64,000 nt of DNA from Rhizobium sp. Q54 (GTDB lineage: Bacteria > Pseudomonadota > Alphaproteobacteria > UBA828): contig CAMDDO010000001.1 of NCBI GenBank assembly GCA_945892755.1, positions 1 to 64,000 on the forward strand, read 5' to 3'. This document shows positions 17,483-26,768 of the stretch, piece after piece. The translations under genes and the position numbers were made by a program. The number at the start of each line of letters is the position of its first letter. The stretch's first letter is position 1. Below the pieces are notes generated by a model. That model made no database searches. It was not told where the DNA came from and saw only the letters and a program-made list of their open reading frames with translations.

Positions 17483-18646
17483 GTGATCATGAACACGGAC
17501 TCAGCCAACGCAATCAAACCTCCGGTTTCCGCGGCAACCGAGCAGCGCCCGGAAGCGAGCCGCGGCACTCCCGTTCACCTCGCCGTTCATCATCAGCGCG
17601 GCACGCCGCGCGATATTCGAAAGACGGGGCTATCCCCCGACCACTGGTATCCAGTGGCCCGATCGGAGCAGGTGGTGAAGGGCAAGCCGCGCGGGGTGTC
17701 GTTCGCGGGCCAACCCATCGTGCTGGTGCGCCCTGAGCAAGGCCCCGTGTTCGCGCTCGAAAACCGCTGCGCGCACCGCCAGATCCCGCTCGAGGTCGGG
17801 GTGGTGCGCGGCGAGCTGCTGCAATGCGCCTATCATGGCTGGACGTATGATTCGACCGGCGCGTGCGTCAACGTGCCCTATCTGGACAAGACGAAAGCCC
17901 TGCCCAAGGGTGTGAGGAGCTATCCTTGCCGTGAAGCCTATGGCCTGATTTTCGTCTATCCGGGGGATCCGGCAGGATTGAACAAGGCGCGCTTTCCCGA
18001 AATCCCGAGCCATGGCGACGCCCAATACAAGATCCGCTATTTGGACCGCCGGGTTGGCTGCCATTACAGCTTCATGCACGAGAACCTGATGGACATGAAC
18101 CATCAATTTCTGCACCGCCGCCTCATGCGCGCGATCAAGGCCAGGTGCTTGGACATCAGAAGCGGCGACACCTGGGTCGAGGTCGATTACACCTTTTCCC
18201 GTGAAACCGGCTGGGATCCGTTTTATGAAACGATGATTGGCAAGCGGCAAGCGCCCACCGAAGGTCGCGAGCGCGACCTCATGACCATCCGCACCGAATA
18301 CCCCTATCAGACCTTGAAGTTTTGGCGCATGGGCAACGAACACCCCGCGCTCGACCTGTGGAACGTCTACATTCCGGTCGATCGCGAGCAGCGCATCAAC
18401 CACACCTTCGGCCTGATGATGCTGCGCAAGCCCTCGACGCCGGGCTTGATCAAATTGATGTGGCCCGTCTTCGTCTGGTTCACCAATTTCATCTTCAAAG
18501 AGGATCGCTGGGCCGTGGAGCTGGAGCAGGCCGCGTTCGACGCTCAAGGCGCCGACTGGAACAACGAAATCGCACCGCAGATCCTGCAGCTGCGCCGCTT
18601 GTTGATTCAGCAGGGCGCGCCGCTCACGACCGGGCAAGCCGGGTAG
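17483..18646 (+). CDS. Rieske non-heme iron oxygenase, alpha-subunit type
   Basis: Predicted oxygenase acting on an aromatic or similar ring substrate using electrons from a separate reductase. An N-terminal extension of about 50 residues precedes the Rieske domain, whose [2Fe-2S] ligands are in CAHRQIP and CAYHGW. The mononuclear iron site is in ENLMDMNHQFLHR, giving the D-x2-H-x4-H-like spacing. At 387 residues it is of the single-component or vanillate-demethylase-like length. No reductase or ferredoxin gene is adjacent. The GTG at 17483 lies eight bases after GAGGG; an ATG at 17489 is the alternative. The substrate is unknown. Confidence 0.85.
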   Translation: MIMNTDSANAIKPPVSAATEQRPEASRGTPVHLAVHHQRGTPRDIRKTGLSPDHWYPVARSEQVVKGKPRGVSFAGQPIVLVRPEQGPVFALENRCAHRQIPLEVGVVRGELLQCAYHGWTYDSTGACVNVPYLDKTKALPKGVRSYPCREAYGLIFVYPGDPAGLNKARFPEIPSHGDAQYKIRYLDRRVGCHYSFMHENLMDMNHQFLHRRLMRAIKARCLDIRSGDTWVEVDYTFSRETGWDPFYETMIGKRQAPTEGRERDLMTIRTEYPYQTLKFWRMGNEHPALDLWNVYIPVDREQRINHTFGLMMLRKPSTPGLIKLMWPVFVWFTNFIFKEDRWAVELEQAAFDAQGADWNNEIAPQILQLRRLLIQQGAPLTTGQAG

Positions 18647-18655
18647 TGACGCGAC

Positions 18656-19297
18656 TCAAGGCAGGCCCGAGAGCCCAAAGACGAATTCGTGCGCGAATAG
18701 GATCACGAGATAGACGACGATCGCCGGCAACACGCCGCGCAACAATACGCGCGGCCTGTCGAGCGCGCCAGCGCGGCCCTGGATGAGCGCGACGAACGGA
18801 ATCATCGAGGTGGTGCGCGCGCGCTCGGCCCAGAGCGCCGGCTCGTCGCGCCGCACGCGCGAATCGTTGAGCGGCATGTCGATCAACGCGAACAGCGCGA
18901 AGCCGCCAAACAAGATGAGCGAGCCGGCATCGCCATTGGGCACGATATGCGCGAGCGCCCAGAGCAGCGTGGCGGTCAACATCGGGTGGCGCACGATCTT
19001 CTTCGCTTCGACCGGCGCGCTATAGACGAGGATCAGCAGGCACAGCGCCACCGGCAGCACCGCGAGCGGAATGAGCCGCGCCCAGGGCCCGCCCTCCCAG
19101 AGCGCGTCATAAGGCCCGCGATGGGCGGCGATCAGCCAGCCGAACGAGGCGGCGGCGAACAACGAGAACAGCCCGCGATAGCCATTGCGCGTCAGCCGCA
19201 CGATCAGTCTGGAGCGCAGCCCCGGCACGCTGGGGAGCAAATGAACACCGAAAAAGGCGGCGGCGGCGAGCGCCAAGCCCCATAAGGTGTCGATCAT
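18656..19297 (-). CDS. NnrU-family membrane protein
   Basis: A 213-residue protein with about six hydrophobic segments and the NnrU/isoprenylcysteine-methyltransferase-like segment [23 protein letters not shown]. NnrU was named for a link to nitrate/nitrite reduction, but many members sit outside denitrification loci, and no denitrification gene is visible here. The ATG at 19297 overlaps the folD TGA (ATGA), so it is translationally coupled as the last gene of a yggT-yggU-folD-nnrU-like operon. The frame upstream inside folD is not used. Confidence 0.85.
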   Translation of the reverse strand: MIDTLWGLALAAAAFFGVHLLPSVPGLRSRLIVRLTRNGYRGLFSLFAAASFGWLIAAHRGPYDALWEGGPWARLIPLAVLPVALCLLILVYSAPVEAKKIVRHPMLTATLLWALAHIVPNGDAGSLILFGGFALFALIDMPLNDSRVRRDEPALWAERARTTSMIPFVALIQGRAGALDRPRVLLRGVLPAIVVYLVILFAHEFVFGLSGLP

Positions 19298-20175
19298 TGC
19301 GGGTCGGGTATCCCCCTGATGCGACAGGCCGCGGTCACGGTGTTGCGCAACAGGCAGGCGATCGTCATCGGCCCGACGCCGCCCGGCACCGGCGTGATCA
19401 GCCCGGCGATCTTGACCGCCTCGTCGAACGCGACATCGCCCACCAGCCTCGCCTTGCCGCCCTGCTCGACGCGATTGATGCCGACGTCGATCACGGTCGC
19501 GCCCGGCTTGATCCAATCACCGCGGACCATCTCCGCCTTGCCGACGGCCGCGATCACGATATCGGCGCGCCGCACTTCACCCGGCAGATCGGCGGTGCGC
19601 GAATGCGCGATCGTCACCGTGCAGCTCTCGCCCAACAGCAACGCCGCCATCGGCTTGCCGACGATGTTGGAGCGCCCGACCACGACCGCGCGCTTGCCGG
19701 CGAGCGTGCCGAGATGATGCCTGAGCATCAACAAACATCCGAGCGGCGTGCAGGGCACCATGCTGGGCTGCCCGGTATTGAGCCGCCCGACATTGACGAC
19801 ATGAAAGCCGTCGACGTCTTTCGCCGGATCGATCGCGTTGATCACGGCCGCCGAATCGACCTGCTTCGGCAGCGGCAACTGCACCAAGATGCCGTGCACC
19901 GAGGGATCCTTGTTAAGCGCATCGACCCGCGCCAGCACTTCGGCCTGCGTCGCGCTTGCGGGCAGGCGGAATTCCTCGGATTTCATGCCCGCTTCGTTGG
20001 TCGCCTTGCCCTTGTTGCGGACATAGACGTGGCTCGCGGGATCATCGCCCACGAGCACGACCGAAAGGCCGGGCACCAGGCCATGATCGGCCTTGAGCCG
20101 CGCGACATGCCCGGCTATGTCTCTGCGCAGGCCTTCGGCAAAGGCTTTGCCATCGATGATGTTGGACGCCGTCAT
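19294..20175 (-). CDS. folD: Bifunctional methylenetetrahydrofolate dehydrogenase/cyclohydrolase FolD
   Basis: Interconverts 5,10-methylene-, methenyl- and 10-formyl-tetrahydrofolate. It is 293 residues, typical. The catalytic segment is [17 protein letters not shown] (the Lys is conserved). The family signatures [11 protein letters not shown] and DVDGFH, and the NADP-binding [15 protein letters not shown], are intact. The end [18 protein letters not shown] is the second signature. It overlaps the upstream YggU gene and the downstream NnrU-like gene by four bases each. Confidence 0.97.
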   Translation of the reverse strand: MTASNIIDGKAFAEGLRRDIAGHVARLKADHGLVPGLSVVLVGDDPASHVYVRNKGKATNEAGMKSEEFRLPASATQAEVLARVDALNKDPSVHGILVQLPLPKQVDSAAVINAIDPAKDVDGFHVVNVGRLNTGQPSMVPCTPLGCLLMLRHHLGTLAGKRAVVVGRSNIVGKPMAALLLGESCTVTIAHSRTADLPGEVRRADIVIAAVGKAEMVRGDWIKPGATVIDVGINRVEQGGKARLVGDVAFDEAVKIAGLITPVPGGVGPMTIACLLRNTVTAACRIRGIPDPQ

Positions 20176-20498
20176 GATCTCCCCTCAAGCCACGGCTTGA
20201 GCTTATCTTCAAGCGCGTCCGGGTCGCCTTCGATCGCGACCAGCTTGCGCCGATCCGTCTGGCCGCGCTCGATCGTGACACGCGATGCCCCGACCCCGAG
20301 CGTCTTGGCGATCAGCTTGACCAGCGCGCGGTTCGCCTCACCCTCGCTCGGCGCGGCGGTGACGCGCGCCCTTAAGCGGCATGTACCATCGGCCGCGGTC
20401 TCGACGCTGACCAACCGGCTATCGGCGGCGCGCGGCTGAAGCAAGACAGCGAGCGCGATGCCTTCGGAGCGCCGGCTGAGCGGGCCTTTCGCACTCAT
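20172..20498 (-). CDS. yggU: DUF167/YggU family protein
   Basis: Small conserved cytoplasmic protein of unknown biochemical role (108 residues). The family core [26 protein letters not shown] is present, followed by the strand-rich [14 protein letters not shown]. It sits between yggT and folD, a common arrangement in proteobacteria, and overlaps folD by ATGA. Confidence 0.9.
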   Translation of the reverse strand: MSAKGPLSRRSEGIALAVLLQPRAADSRLVSVETAADGTCRLRARVTAAPSEGEANRALVKLIAKTLGVGASRVTIERGQTDRRKLVAIEGDPDALEDKLKPWLEGRS

Positions 20499-20525
20499 CG
20501 CGCAGGATTCCGCGGTCTATGCCCT

Positions 20526-20816
20526 CTAGGCAAGGCTTCGCAGATAGTCGACGAGCAAGCGCTGGCCGACAAAATGAAGGACCAGGATCAGAATGACGGG
20601 CGAGACGTCGATTCCGCCCATGGTCGGAATCACACGTCGGATCGGCCGCAGCACTGGTTCGGTAATGCGGTAGAGGAAGTTCATCGCGGCATGGACCGCG
20701 CGGTTGCGCACGTTGATCACGTTCAACGCGGTGAGCCAGCTGATCACCGCAGTGGCGATCAGCAGGTAGATAAAGATTTGGATGATCGTATCAATCGCGT
20801 CGGCGAGTACGTCCAT
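20526..20816 (-). CDS. yggT: YggT family membrane protein
   Basis: A 96-residue inner-membrane protein with two hydrophobic helices (about residues 10-30 and 68-88) joined by the family segment FLYRITEPVLRPIRRVIPTMGGIDVSPV. YggT proteins have been linked to osmotic tolerance and to cell-division or septum placement in different bacteria; the exact role is unclear. It is the first gene of the yggT-yggU-folD-nnrU-like run. Confidence 0.92.
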   Translation of the reverse strand: MDVLADAIDTIIQIFIYLLIATAVISWLTALNVINVRNRAVHAAMNFLYRITEPVLRPIRRVIPTMGGIDVSPVILILVLHFVGQRLLVDYLRSLA

Positions 20817-20976
20817 TGCCTCCTCGACTCGGCAAATACCGTGAATCGCGCGGCAGTATAGCGAATTGTCCTAAAGCCACCATCGCGAAGCGACGTTTTG
20901 TCCCGATCCTGCGGATCCGCCGTCAAGGCATGACAAACTCAGCATTGATTAACCAGGGCAGGGATAGCTTTGATCC

Positions 20977-21010
20977 CGGCCGTTCCCTTGACAGCCTATG
21001 GGAACGGCCG
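20977..21010. repeat. Perfect inverted repeat around the tRNA-Ala promoter -35 box
   Basis: CGGCCGTTCCC (20977-20987) and GGGAACGGCCG (21000-21010) are exact 11-bp inverted copies separated by 12 bp that contain TTGACA. An outer pair, GGGATA (20961-20966) and TATCCC (21015-21020), extends the symmetry imperfectly. Confidence 0.7.
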
Positions 21011-21017
21011 ACATTAT
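20988..21017 (+). promoter_or_regulatory. Sigma70-type promoter for tRNA-Ala
   Basis: A perfect TTGACA at 20988-20993 and CATTAT at 21012-21017 with an 18-bp spacer. Transcription would begin about 40 bp before the mature tRNA. Confidence 0.6.
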
Positions 21018-21062
21018 CCCGGCGCTTCGGCCCATGGCCGGGGCAATCCGGTCGTTTCGAGT

Positions 21063-21138
<76 letters not shown>

Positions 21139-21180
21139 CTCCTCACGGAAGCCACCTGCGTCGGTCTCTGACCCCTCAGC

Positions 21181-22851
21181 TCAGAGCGCCTTGAGCGCGT
21201 CCTCGACCGACTTATGGGACTCGGACCCCGGCGGCAGCAGCCCGAGCAGCTTCCGCCAATGGCCGAGCGCGGTGTCTTTGTCAGGCGGCGAAGCGGTTGC
21301 CGCCGCATAGCCGACGAACCAGAGCGCGTCAGGTTGCTCGGGATTGAGCTCGAGCACGCGCCGATAGAGCCTGATCGCTTCCTCCGGCAGGCGCTCCTGC
21401 GCCGGCGCGGCATCGAGAATGGCGCGCGCGTAATCGGCCTGCACGCCGGCGTCGTTCGGTGCCAACCCGGCGGCGCGCCGATAGGCCGGCAGCGCCCTGT
21501 CCATTTCCCCCAACACGCGATAGGAGTGCGCCAGCCGCTTCCAACCTTCCAAATCATTCGGCTCTTTCTCGAGTCGCGCCGCGAGTTGCGCGACCATCGA
21601 GCGGACCACCGCGCTGCGTTTCTCGGGCGACAGATCAGCTGCGGCGCTCATGTCGCCTTCGCTCGGCCCGTTCGACGCGTCCGTTCCAACCGATGGGGCC
21701 GCGCCGCCCTGGGCTTCAAGGCGCGCAACATTGGCATCGGCCTCGCTCGCCTTATCCGCTTCGCCGAGCACGCGATAGGCCTTGGCGAGGCGGCGCCAGC
21801 CTTCGAGATCATCGGGCTCGTCCTTGAGCCGGGCAGCCAGCCGCTCGACCATCGAGCCGATCATCGCCTGCTGCTCGTCGGGCGACATCGATGCCGCGGC
21901 CGCCATGTCGTCGGCGGTCGGTCCCGGCGTACCTGAAGCGCCACCCTCTTGCGTGGCGGCGGTCTTCGACTCGGGCGGCGGCGGCAGCACCTTGGGTTCG
22001 ACGCCGAGCTCGGCCGCCGCCTGTTTCATCAGTGTGACCAGGCCGTCGCGCCATGGCGCGTCGCCGGGTGTGACGGCGGCCAGCGTCTCCCAAATCGCGA
22101 GCGCGGTCTTCGGATCACCGGCCTGCGCATTCGCCATGCCGATATAATAGAGCGCCGCGGCGTCGTTCGGCGTTTTCTCGCGGGCCGCGGCGAACAACCG
22201 GCCTGCCTCGGGCGTGACCACGCCGTTCGCCTCGAAAACCATCGCCTCGGCGAGCGCCGCGACAATCTCGGTCTTGTCACCGGAGAGCGCGGCGGCGCGC
22301 TTGAGCGCGGCGACCGCTTCGCCATGCCGCTCAAGCACGATCAGTGACCGGCCGAGCATGACCCAGCCATTGAGATCGTCGGGCTCGCGTTCAAGGCGTT
22401 CCTTTAGCGTGGTGACAGCGGCATCGATGCTCTGATCTTGGAGACCGCTGGCGTGGCGAATTTCGGCGAAGGGGCGCGAGGGTAGATCGGGCGAGCCGAT
22501 CGAAACGTAAAGCGCGATCGCGGCGGCCGGCAGCGCGACGCCCAGCGTCGCGAGCGGCACGAGGCGGCGCAGCGTCCAGCGGCGCCGAGGCGCGTCCATT
22601 GCCTCAGGCTCCGCCGCTTGGGCAGGCGCCAGCTTCAACATGCGGCGTTGGATTTCAAGCCGGGCGCCTTCCGCCTCGGCGGCTTTGATCACGCCGCGCG
22701 CGAGGTCGTTGTCGATCTCGCGCAGCTGATCGCGATAGACGCTTAAGTCATACGCCTCGCGTGGCGCCGGCGGGCCTCGGCGCGCGAAGAACGGCCACAC
22801 GAGGAGCGCGAGGGCGGCGAGCGTCATGAGTGCGACGGAAAGCCAGAGCAT
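21181..22851 (-). CDS. ccmI: Cytochrome c maturation protein CcmI (CycH), long form with duplicated TPR module
   Basis: Apocytochrome c chaperone of the haem ligation complex. The N-terminus has two membrane helices (about 3-21 and 96-117) flanking a cytoplasmic coiled region (SVYRDQLREIDNDLARG, the family signature). The periplasmic part carries TPR-like repeats. It is 556 residues, longer than typical CcmI, because a module of about 53 residues occurs twice (315-367 and 400-452, roughly 33 identical by hand count), with a related copy near 145-185. It is the last gene of the ccmDEFGHI run, 47 bp after ccmH. Pro/Ala-rich linkers separate the modules. Confidence 0.9.
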   Translation of the reverse strand: MLWLSVALMTLAALALLVWPFFARRGPPAPREAYDLSVYRDQLREIDNDLARGVIKAAEAEGARLEIQRRMLKLAPAQAAEPEAMDAPRRRWTLRRLVPLATLGVALPAAAIALYVSIGSPDLPSRPFAEIRHASGLQDQSIDAAVTTLKERLEREPDDLNGWVMLGRSLIVLERHGEAVAALKRAAALSGDKTEIVAALAEAMVFEANGVVTPEAGRLFAAAREKTPNDAAALYYIGMANAQAGDPKTALAIWETLAAVTPGDAPWRDGLVTLMKQAAAELGVEPKVLPPPPESKTAATQEGGASGTPGPTADDMAAAASMSPDEQQAMIGSMVERLAARLKDEPDDLEGWRRLAKAYRVLGEADKASEADANVARLEAQGGAAPSVGTDASNGPSEGDMSAAADLSPEKRSAVVRSMVAQLAARLEKEPNDLEGWKRLAHSYRVLGEMDRALPAYRRAAGLAPNDAGVQADYARAILDAAPAQERLPEEAIRLYRRVLELNPEQPDALWFVGYAAATASPPDKDTALGHWRKLLGLLPPGSESHKSVEDALKAL

Positions 22852-22898
22852 CGCGGCAACGCCTCAGACGCGCAGCGCGATAAACGAGGGTAAGCCGA

Positions 22899-23369
22899 TC
22901 ACCGACCGTCGTCTCGCAGCAGCGGTTCGAGTGCGCGCCGCTCCGCCTCGCTCAGCGGCTTGAGCGCGGCATCATTGGGCCGGCGCGTGCGACGCAGCAC
23001 CACAAACACAGCGAGGCCGCCGATCACGAGCAGCACGGGCGGCCCGAACCACAGGGCATAAGTCGCCGGCTTGACCGGTGGTTCGAGCAGCACGAAATCG
23101 CCATAGCGCGCATGAAGGAAGTCGAGCACCGTCGCGTCGCTATCGCCCGCCGCGACACGCTCGCGCACGAGCGCCCGCAGGTCGAAGGCGAGTGTGGCGT
23201 TCGAATCGGCGATCGACTGACCCTGGCAAACCAGGCAGCGGATTTCCTGATGCAGCTTGAGCGCGCGCGCCTCGAGCGCGCGGTCGTCGAGCGGTCGGTC
23301 GACCGCGGCGCGCGTGGCCAAGGGAGCCACCAGCAGAAGCACGGTCGCGAGGGCTAAGACCCAGCGCAT
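22899..23369 (-). CDS. ccmH: Cytochrome c maturation protein CcmH
   Basis: Thiol-disulphide protein that keeps the apocytochrome haem-binding cysteines reduced and works with CcmF and CcmI. It is 156 residues with a signal/anchor helix (VLALATVLLLVAPLA), the redox motif LVCQGQSIADSNA (conserved; two-Cys pattern RCLVC), and a C-terminal helix (FGPPVLLVIGGLAVFVVL). It starts three bases after ccmG ends. Confidence 0.95.
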   Translation of the reverse strand: MRWVLALATVLLLVAPLATRAAVDRPLDDRALEARALKLHQEIRCLVCQGQSIADSNATLAFDLRALVRERVAAGDSDATVLDFLHARYGDFVLLEPPVKPATYALWFGPPVLLVIGGLAVFVVLRRTRRPNDAALKPLSEAERRALEPLLRDDGR

Positions 23370-23372
23370 CGC

Positions 23373-23975
23373 TCAGCCCTTAAGGCGCGCGATGAGCGGC
23401 AGAATCGTCTGGTCGAGATCCTTCCGCGTCATGACGCCGATGTGCTTCAGGACGATGCGCCCGGTTGCATCGATGACGAAGGTCTCCGGCACGCCATAAA
23501 CGCCGAAGTCGATGCTGACCCGCCCGTCGCGATCGGCGCCGATCAGCTTGTACGGGTCGCCGAGCTTCTTGAGCCAGTTCGCGGCGTTCTCTGGCTGATC
23601 CTTTGAGTTGAGGCCGAACAAGGGCACGGCATCGCTCTGTTTGGCGTAAGCCATCCAGATCGGGTGCTCGACTTGGCAAGGACCGCACCATGAGGCGAAC
23701 ACGTTCAGGATGGAAACGCCGGCGGCTTTGATATCGGCGTCCGAAAGCCCCACCTCATAGCCCTCGACAGGCGGCAGCGTGAAGGCCGGGAGTGGCTTGT
23801 CGATCAAAGCGGATGGCAGATCGCGCGCGTGCTCGTCGCCCTGGCGGCCAAGCCCAAAGACGAGCGCGGCCGCGATGCCAACAAAGACCAAGATCGGCAG
23901 GGCAAACCAGAGCCGACGCCTCGCGATTGGACGCGCCAATTCTTGCGCCACGATCGGCTCCGGTTGTTCGCTCAC
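23373..23975 (-). CDS. ccmG: Thiol:disulphide interchange protein CcmG/DsbE
   Basis: Membrane-anchored thioredoxin-fold protein that reduces CcmH or apocytochrome c in the periplasm. It is 200 residues: an N-terminal anchor helix (residues 22-42), then a thioredoxin domain with the active site SWCGPCQVEHP and the cis-Pro region GVPETFVID. The GVPET segment is the CcmG-specific feature. The start overlaps the ccmF stop by ATGA. Confidence 0.95.
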   Translation of the reverse strand: MSEQPEPIVAQELARPIARRRLWFALPILVFVGIAAALVFGLGRQGDEHARDLPSALIDKPLPAFTLPPVEGYEVGLSDADIKAAGVSILNVFASWCGPCQVEHPIWMAYAKQSDAVPLFGLNSKDQPENAANWLKKLGDPYKLIGADRDGRVSIDFGVYGVPETFVIDATGRIVLKHIGVMTRKDLDQTILPLIARLKG

Positions 23976-25975
23976 GGTCCACCGCCCGCCGAGGCCGCTT
24001 GCGCCGGCTGTGCCGCCGACGCGCGCCGCCTGGAAGGCGCGCCGACGCGCAGGCGACGATCAGAGAGCGAGAGCCCGCCGCCGACCACCAACATCAGCGC
24101 ACCGATCCAAATCCACGGCACGAACGGGTTGTGATAGAGCCTGACACCGACGCCACCGCTCGCCTCATCGGGGTCGCCCAGCGCGATATAGAAATCGGCG
24201 AACCAGGTGGTACGAATGGCGGCCTCGGTGGTTTGCGTCCCTTGCACCGGATAGAACCGCTTTTCGGGATACATGAGGCCGCGCAACTCGCCGTCGCGCT
24301 CGAGCCGCATCTCAGCGATCTGCGCCGTGTAATTCGGCCCTTTCGATTCACCGATCGTGGTGAGCGTGACGGTATAGCCGGCGAGTTCGGCGTGATCGCC
24401 CGGTTTCATCACGGCGATGGTCTCGCTGCGCCACGCCGTACCGGCCACCGCGCCGACCACAAGGACGGCGATACCCATATGGGCCAGGGTCGTGCCGAGG
24501 GCCGAGCGCGGCAGGCCCGCGAAGCGCACCAGGGTCTCGCTTAAGGGCGCGCGGAACAATTTGATGCGATCGAAGAAATCAACCGCGGCGCCGGTGAACA
24601 GCCAGGCGGCGATGCCGAGGCCGATCGCCGCGCCGATTGGGCCGCCATGCAGCGCATAGGACAGGGCGATGACCGCCACCAGCGCGGCGAACGCGAGGCT
24701 GAGCCGCTGCAACACGCCCGGCAAATCGGCGCGTTTCCAGGCCAGCATCGGCCCCGCCGCGGCGACCAGCAGCAGCGGCGCCATCAGCGGCGCAAAGGCT
24801 TTCTCGAAGAAGGGCGGACCGACCGAGACCTTCGAGCCATCGATCGCATCGAGCACGATCGGGTAGAGCTCGGCCACGAACACCGTGCCGCAGCCGACCA
24901 CGAGCAGGAGATTGTTGAGCAGAAGCGCGCTCTCACGCGAGATCGGCTTGAACGTACCACCCGCTTTCAAAGCCGGCGCACGCCAAGCGTAGAGCGCGAG
25001 CGAGCCGCCAACCACAAGAATTAGGAAGCCCAGAATATAGGCGCCACGCGCGGGGTCGCTGGCGAAACTGTGGACCGACGTCAGCACGCCGGAGCGCACC
25101 AGGAAAGTGCCGAGCAGGGAGAGGGAGAAGGCAAGGATCGCGAGCAGCACGGTCCAGCTTTTGAGGGCGTCGCGCTTTTCCGCGACGATGGCGGAATGCA
25201 ACAGCGCGGTGGCCATCAGCCAGGGCATGAAGGAGGCGTTCTCGACCGGGTCCCAAAACCAGAAGCCGCCCCAGCCGAGCTCGTAATACGCCCACCACGA
25301 ACCGAGTGTGATGCCCGCGGTCAGCGAAATCCAGGCGAGCAGCGTCCACGGCCTGACCCAACGCGCCCAGGCCGGATCGACGCGGCCTTCGATCAGCGCG
25401 GCGATGGCAAAGGCAAACGGCATCGAGAGCCCGACATAGCCGAAATAAAGCAGCGGCGGATGGAAGGCGAGGCCGGGGTCCTGCAGCAAGGGGTTGAGAT
25501 CGTTGCCGTTGATCGGCGCCGGGTCGAGCCGCATGAACGGGTTGGAGGTGCCGAGCGAGAACAGCAGGAAGCCGAGCCCGATCAGACCCTGGATCGCGAG
25601 CGCCCGCGATTTCAATACGGGCGGCAGATTGCCGCCAAAGGCCGTGACCGCGAGTCCATAGACCGCGAGAATCCAGACCCAGAGCACCATCGAGCCTTCA
25701 TGGTTGCCCCAGACCGCGGTGAATTTGTAGAGCAGCGGCTTGTCGGAGTGGCTGTTCGCCGCCACGTTCATGACCGAGAAATCGGACACGACATAAGCGT
25801 ACATCAGGCAGGCGAACGCCATCGAGACGAAGACGAACTGCCCGATCACGGCCGGTCCGGCCAGCGCCATCAACGTGTGATCGCGCCGGTGCGCGCCGAT
25901 CAGCGGCAGAACACTCTGCACCAGCGCCATGATGAGCGCGAGGATCAGCGCGTAATGACCTAGCTCGGCCGTCAT
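23972..25975 (-). CDS. ccmF: Haem lyase CcmF
   Basis: Large polytopic membrane protein that transfers haem from CcmE to apocytochrome c. From the ATG at 25975 it is 667 residues with about 15 membrane helices. The haem-handling WWD segment is visible as GGFWFWDPVENASFMPWL, preceded by WAYYELGW. The conserved WGNHEGSMVLWVW is near residue 90. The C-terminal periplasmic domain (TIGESKGPNYTAQIAEM) is intact. A longer frame to 26035 overlaps ccmE and is not needed. It overlaps ccmE and ccmG by four bases each. Confidence 0.96.
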   Translation of the reverse strand: MTAELGHYALILALIMALVQSVLPLIGAHRRDHTLMALAGPAVIGQFVFVSMAFACLMYAYVVSDFSVMNVAANSHSDKPLLYKFTAVWGNHEGSMVLWVWILAVYGLAVTAFGGNLPPVLKSRALAIQGLIGLGFLLFSLGTSNPFMRLDPAPINGNDLNPLLQDPGLAFHPPLLYFGYVGLSMPFAFAIAALIEGRVDPAWARWVRPWTLLAWISLTAGITLGSWWAYYELGWGGFWFWDPVENASFMPWLMATALLHSAIVAEKRDALKSWTVLLAILAFSLSLLGTFLVRSGVLTSVHSFASDPARGAYILGFLILVVGGSLALYAWRAPALKAGGTFKPISRESALLLNNLLLVVGCGTVFVAELYPIVLDAIDGSKVSVGPPFFEKAFAPLMAPLLLVAAAGPMLAWKRADLPGVLQRLSLAFAALVAVIALSYALHGGPIGAAIGLGIAAWLFTGAAVDFFDRIKLFRAPLSETLVRFAGLPRSALGTTLAHMGIAVLVVGAVAGTAWRSETIAVMKPGDHAELAGYTVTLTTIGESKGPNYTAQIAEMRLERDGELRGLMYPEKRFYPVQGTQTTEAAIRTTWFADFYIALGDPDEASGGVGVRLYHNPFVPWIWIGALMLVVGGGLSLSDRRLRVGAPSRRRASAAQPAQAASAGGGP

Positions 25976-26457
25976 TTCGCGGTCTCCGTCACGTTCGGGG
26001 CGTCGGCCTTCGCGTCGCCGGCTTGGCCCTTCCATTGGCCGGACTTCCTGAGCGCGTCGGCGACCTCGCGTGGCATGTAGTTTTCATCGTGTTTCGCCAG
26101 CACTTCGGTCGCCTCGAACACGCCGTCGGCGCGCAGTTTGCCCTCGGCGACGACGCCCTGCCCCTCGCGAAACAGATCGGGCAGCAGATCCTTGTAAACG
26201 ACCTGGAGCGAAGCGGTGAGGTCGGTGACGCGAAAGCGCACGGTCACACCGTCCGCCTCTTTCGAGACGCTGCCTTCCTCGACCAGGCCGCCAATGCGGA
26301 TGCGTTGATCGGGGCGCGTCTCTCTGGCCTGGAGCTCGGTCGGGCTGAAGAAGAAAACCAGGTTTTCATCGAAGGCCGAAATGATCAGGCCAGCCGCGAT
26401 GCCGAGTGCCGCCATGCCGGCGGCGACAAAGAGCAGCCGTTTGTGCTTGCGCTTCAT
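25972..26457 (-). CDS. ccmE: Haem chaperone CcmE
   Basis: Periplasmic haem chaperone that binds haem covalently through a His and hands it to CcmF. It is 161 residues: N-terminal anchor helix (LLFVAAGMAALGIAAGLII), an OB-fold core (RIRIGGLVEEGSV, VTVRFRVTD) and the conserved haem attachment motif AKHDENYMP with its His. The C-terminal tail is charged and variable, as usual. It is coupled by ATGA to ccmD and ccmF. Confidence 0.96.
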   Translation of the reverse strand: MKRKHKRLLFVAAGMAALGIAAGLIISAFDENLVFFFSPTELQARETRPDQRIRIGGLVEEGSVSKEADGVTVRFRVTDLTASLQVVYKDLLPDLFREGQGVVAEGKLRADGVFEATEVLAKHDENYMPREVADALRKSGQWKGQAGDAKADAPNVTETAK

Positions 26458-26639
26458 GCTTGGCGCTCGCTGTCATTGCCGTTGCTTGCGGCGCGTTGAC
26501 GTTCAAGCGCGCGCAAAGCCCGCTCCCGCGCGCGGAGCGTGCACACGCTGATCACCAGAAGCGCGAGCAAGATGACGGCGGCGGCGCCGAAGGCGGGCCA
26601 AACGTAGACGGCATAGCCACCCATTTCCCAGAAGGACAT
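26454..26639 (-). CDS. ccmD: Haem exporter protein CcmD
   Basis: Small single-helix protein that links CcmE to the CcmABC complex. It is 61 residues from the ATG at 26639, with the family start MSFWEMGGYAVYVWPAFG followed by a membrane helix and an Arg-rich cytoplasmic tail (RARERALRALERQR). Here it is separated from ccmC by the cytochrome b561-like and hypothetical genes, whereas ccmD normally follows ccmC directly. Confidence 0.9.
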   Translation of the reverse strand: MSFWEMGGYAVYVWPAFGAAAVILLALLVISVCTLRARERALRALERQRAASNGNDSERQA

Positions 26640-26768
26640 CAGAGGACCGCGATCACACGAGCCAGAATGTAGCCCCTGCCGAAGCCGGTCGGGCACACCA
26701 CCATCTGCGCGATCCATATAGGGCTGGCGATGGTGGGCGTCCAGCCGAACGGTTGTCGCGCCGCCGTT

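Noticed and set aside
15829-17736. 635-codon plus-strand open frame opposite the dimethylformamidase-like gene
   Set aside because: Arg/Gly/Ala-rich with no recognisable motif; it is the antisense shadow of a strongly supported coding gene in GC-rich DNA.
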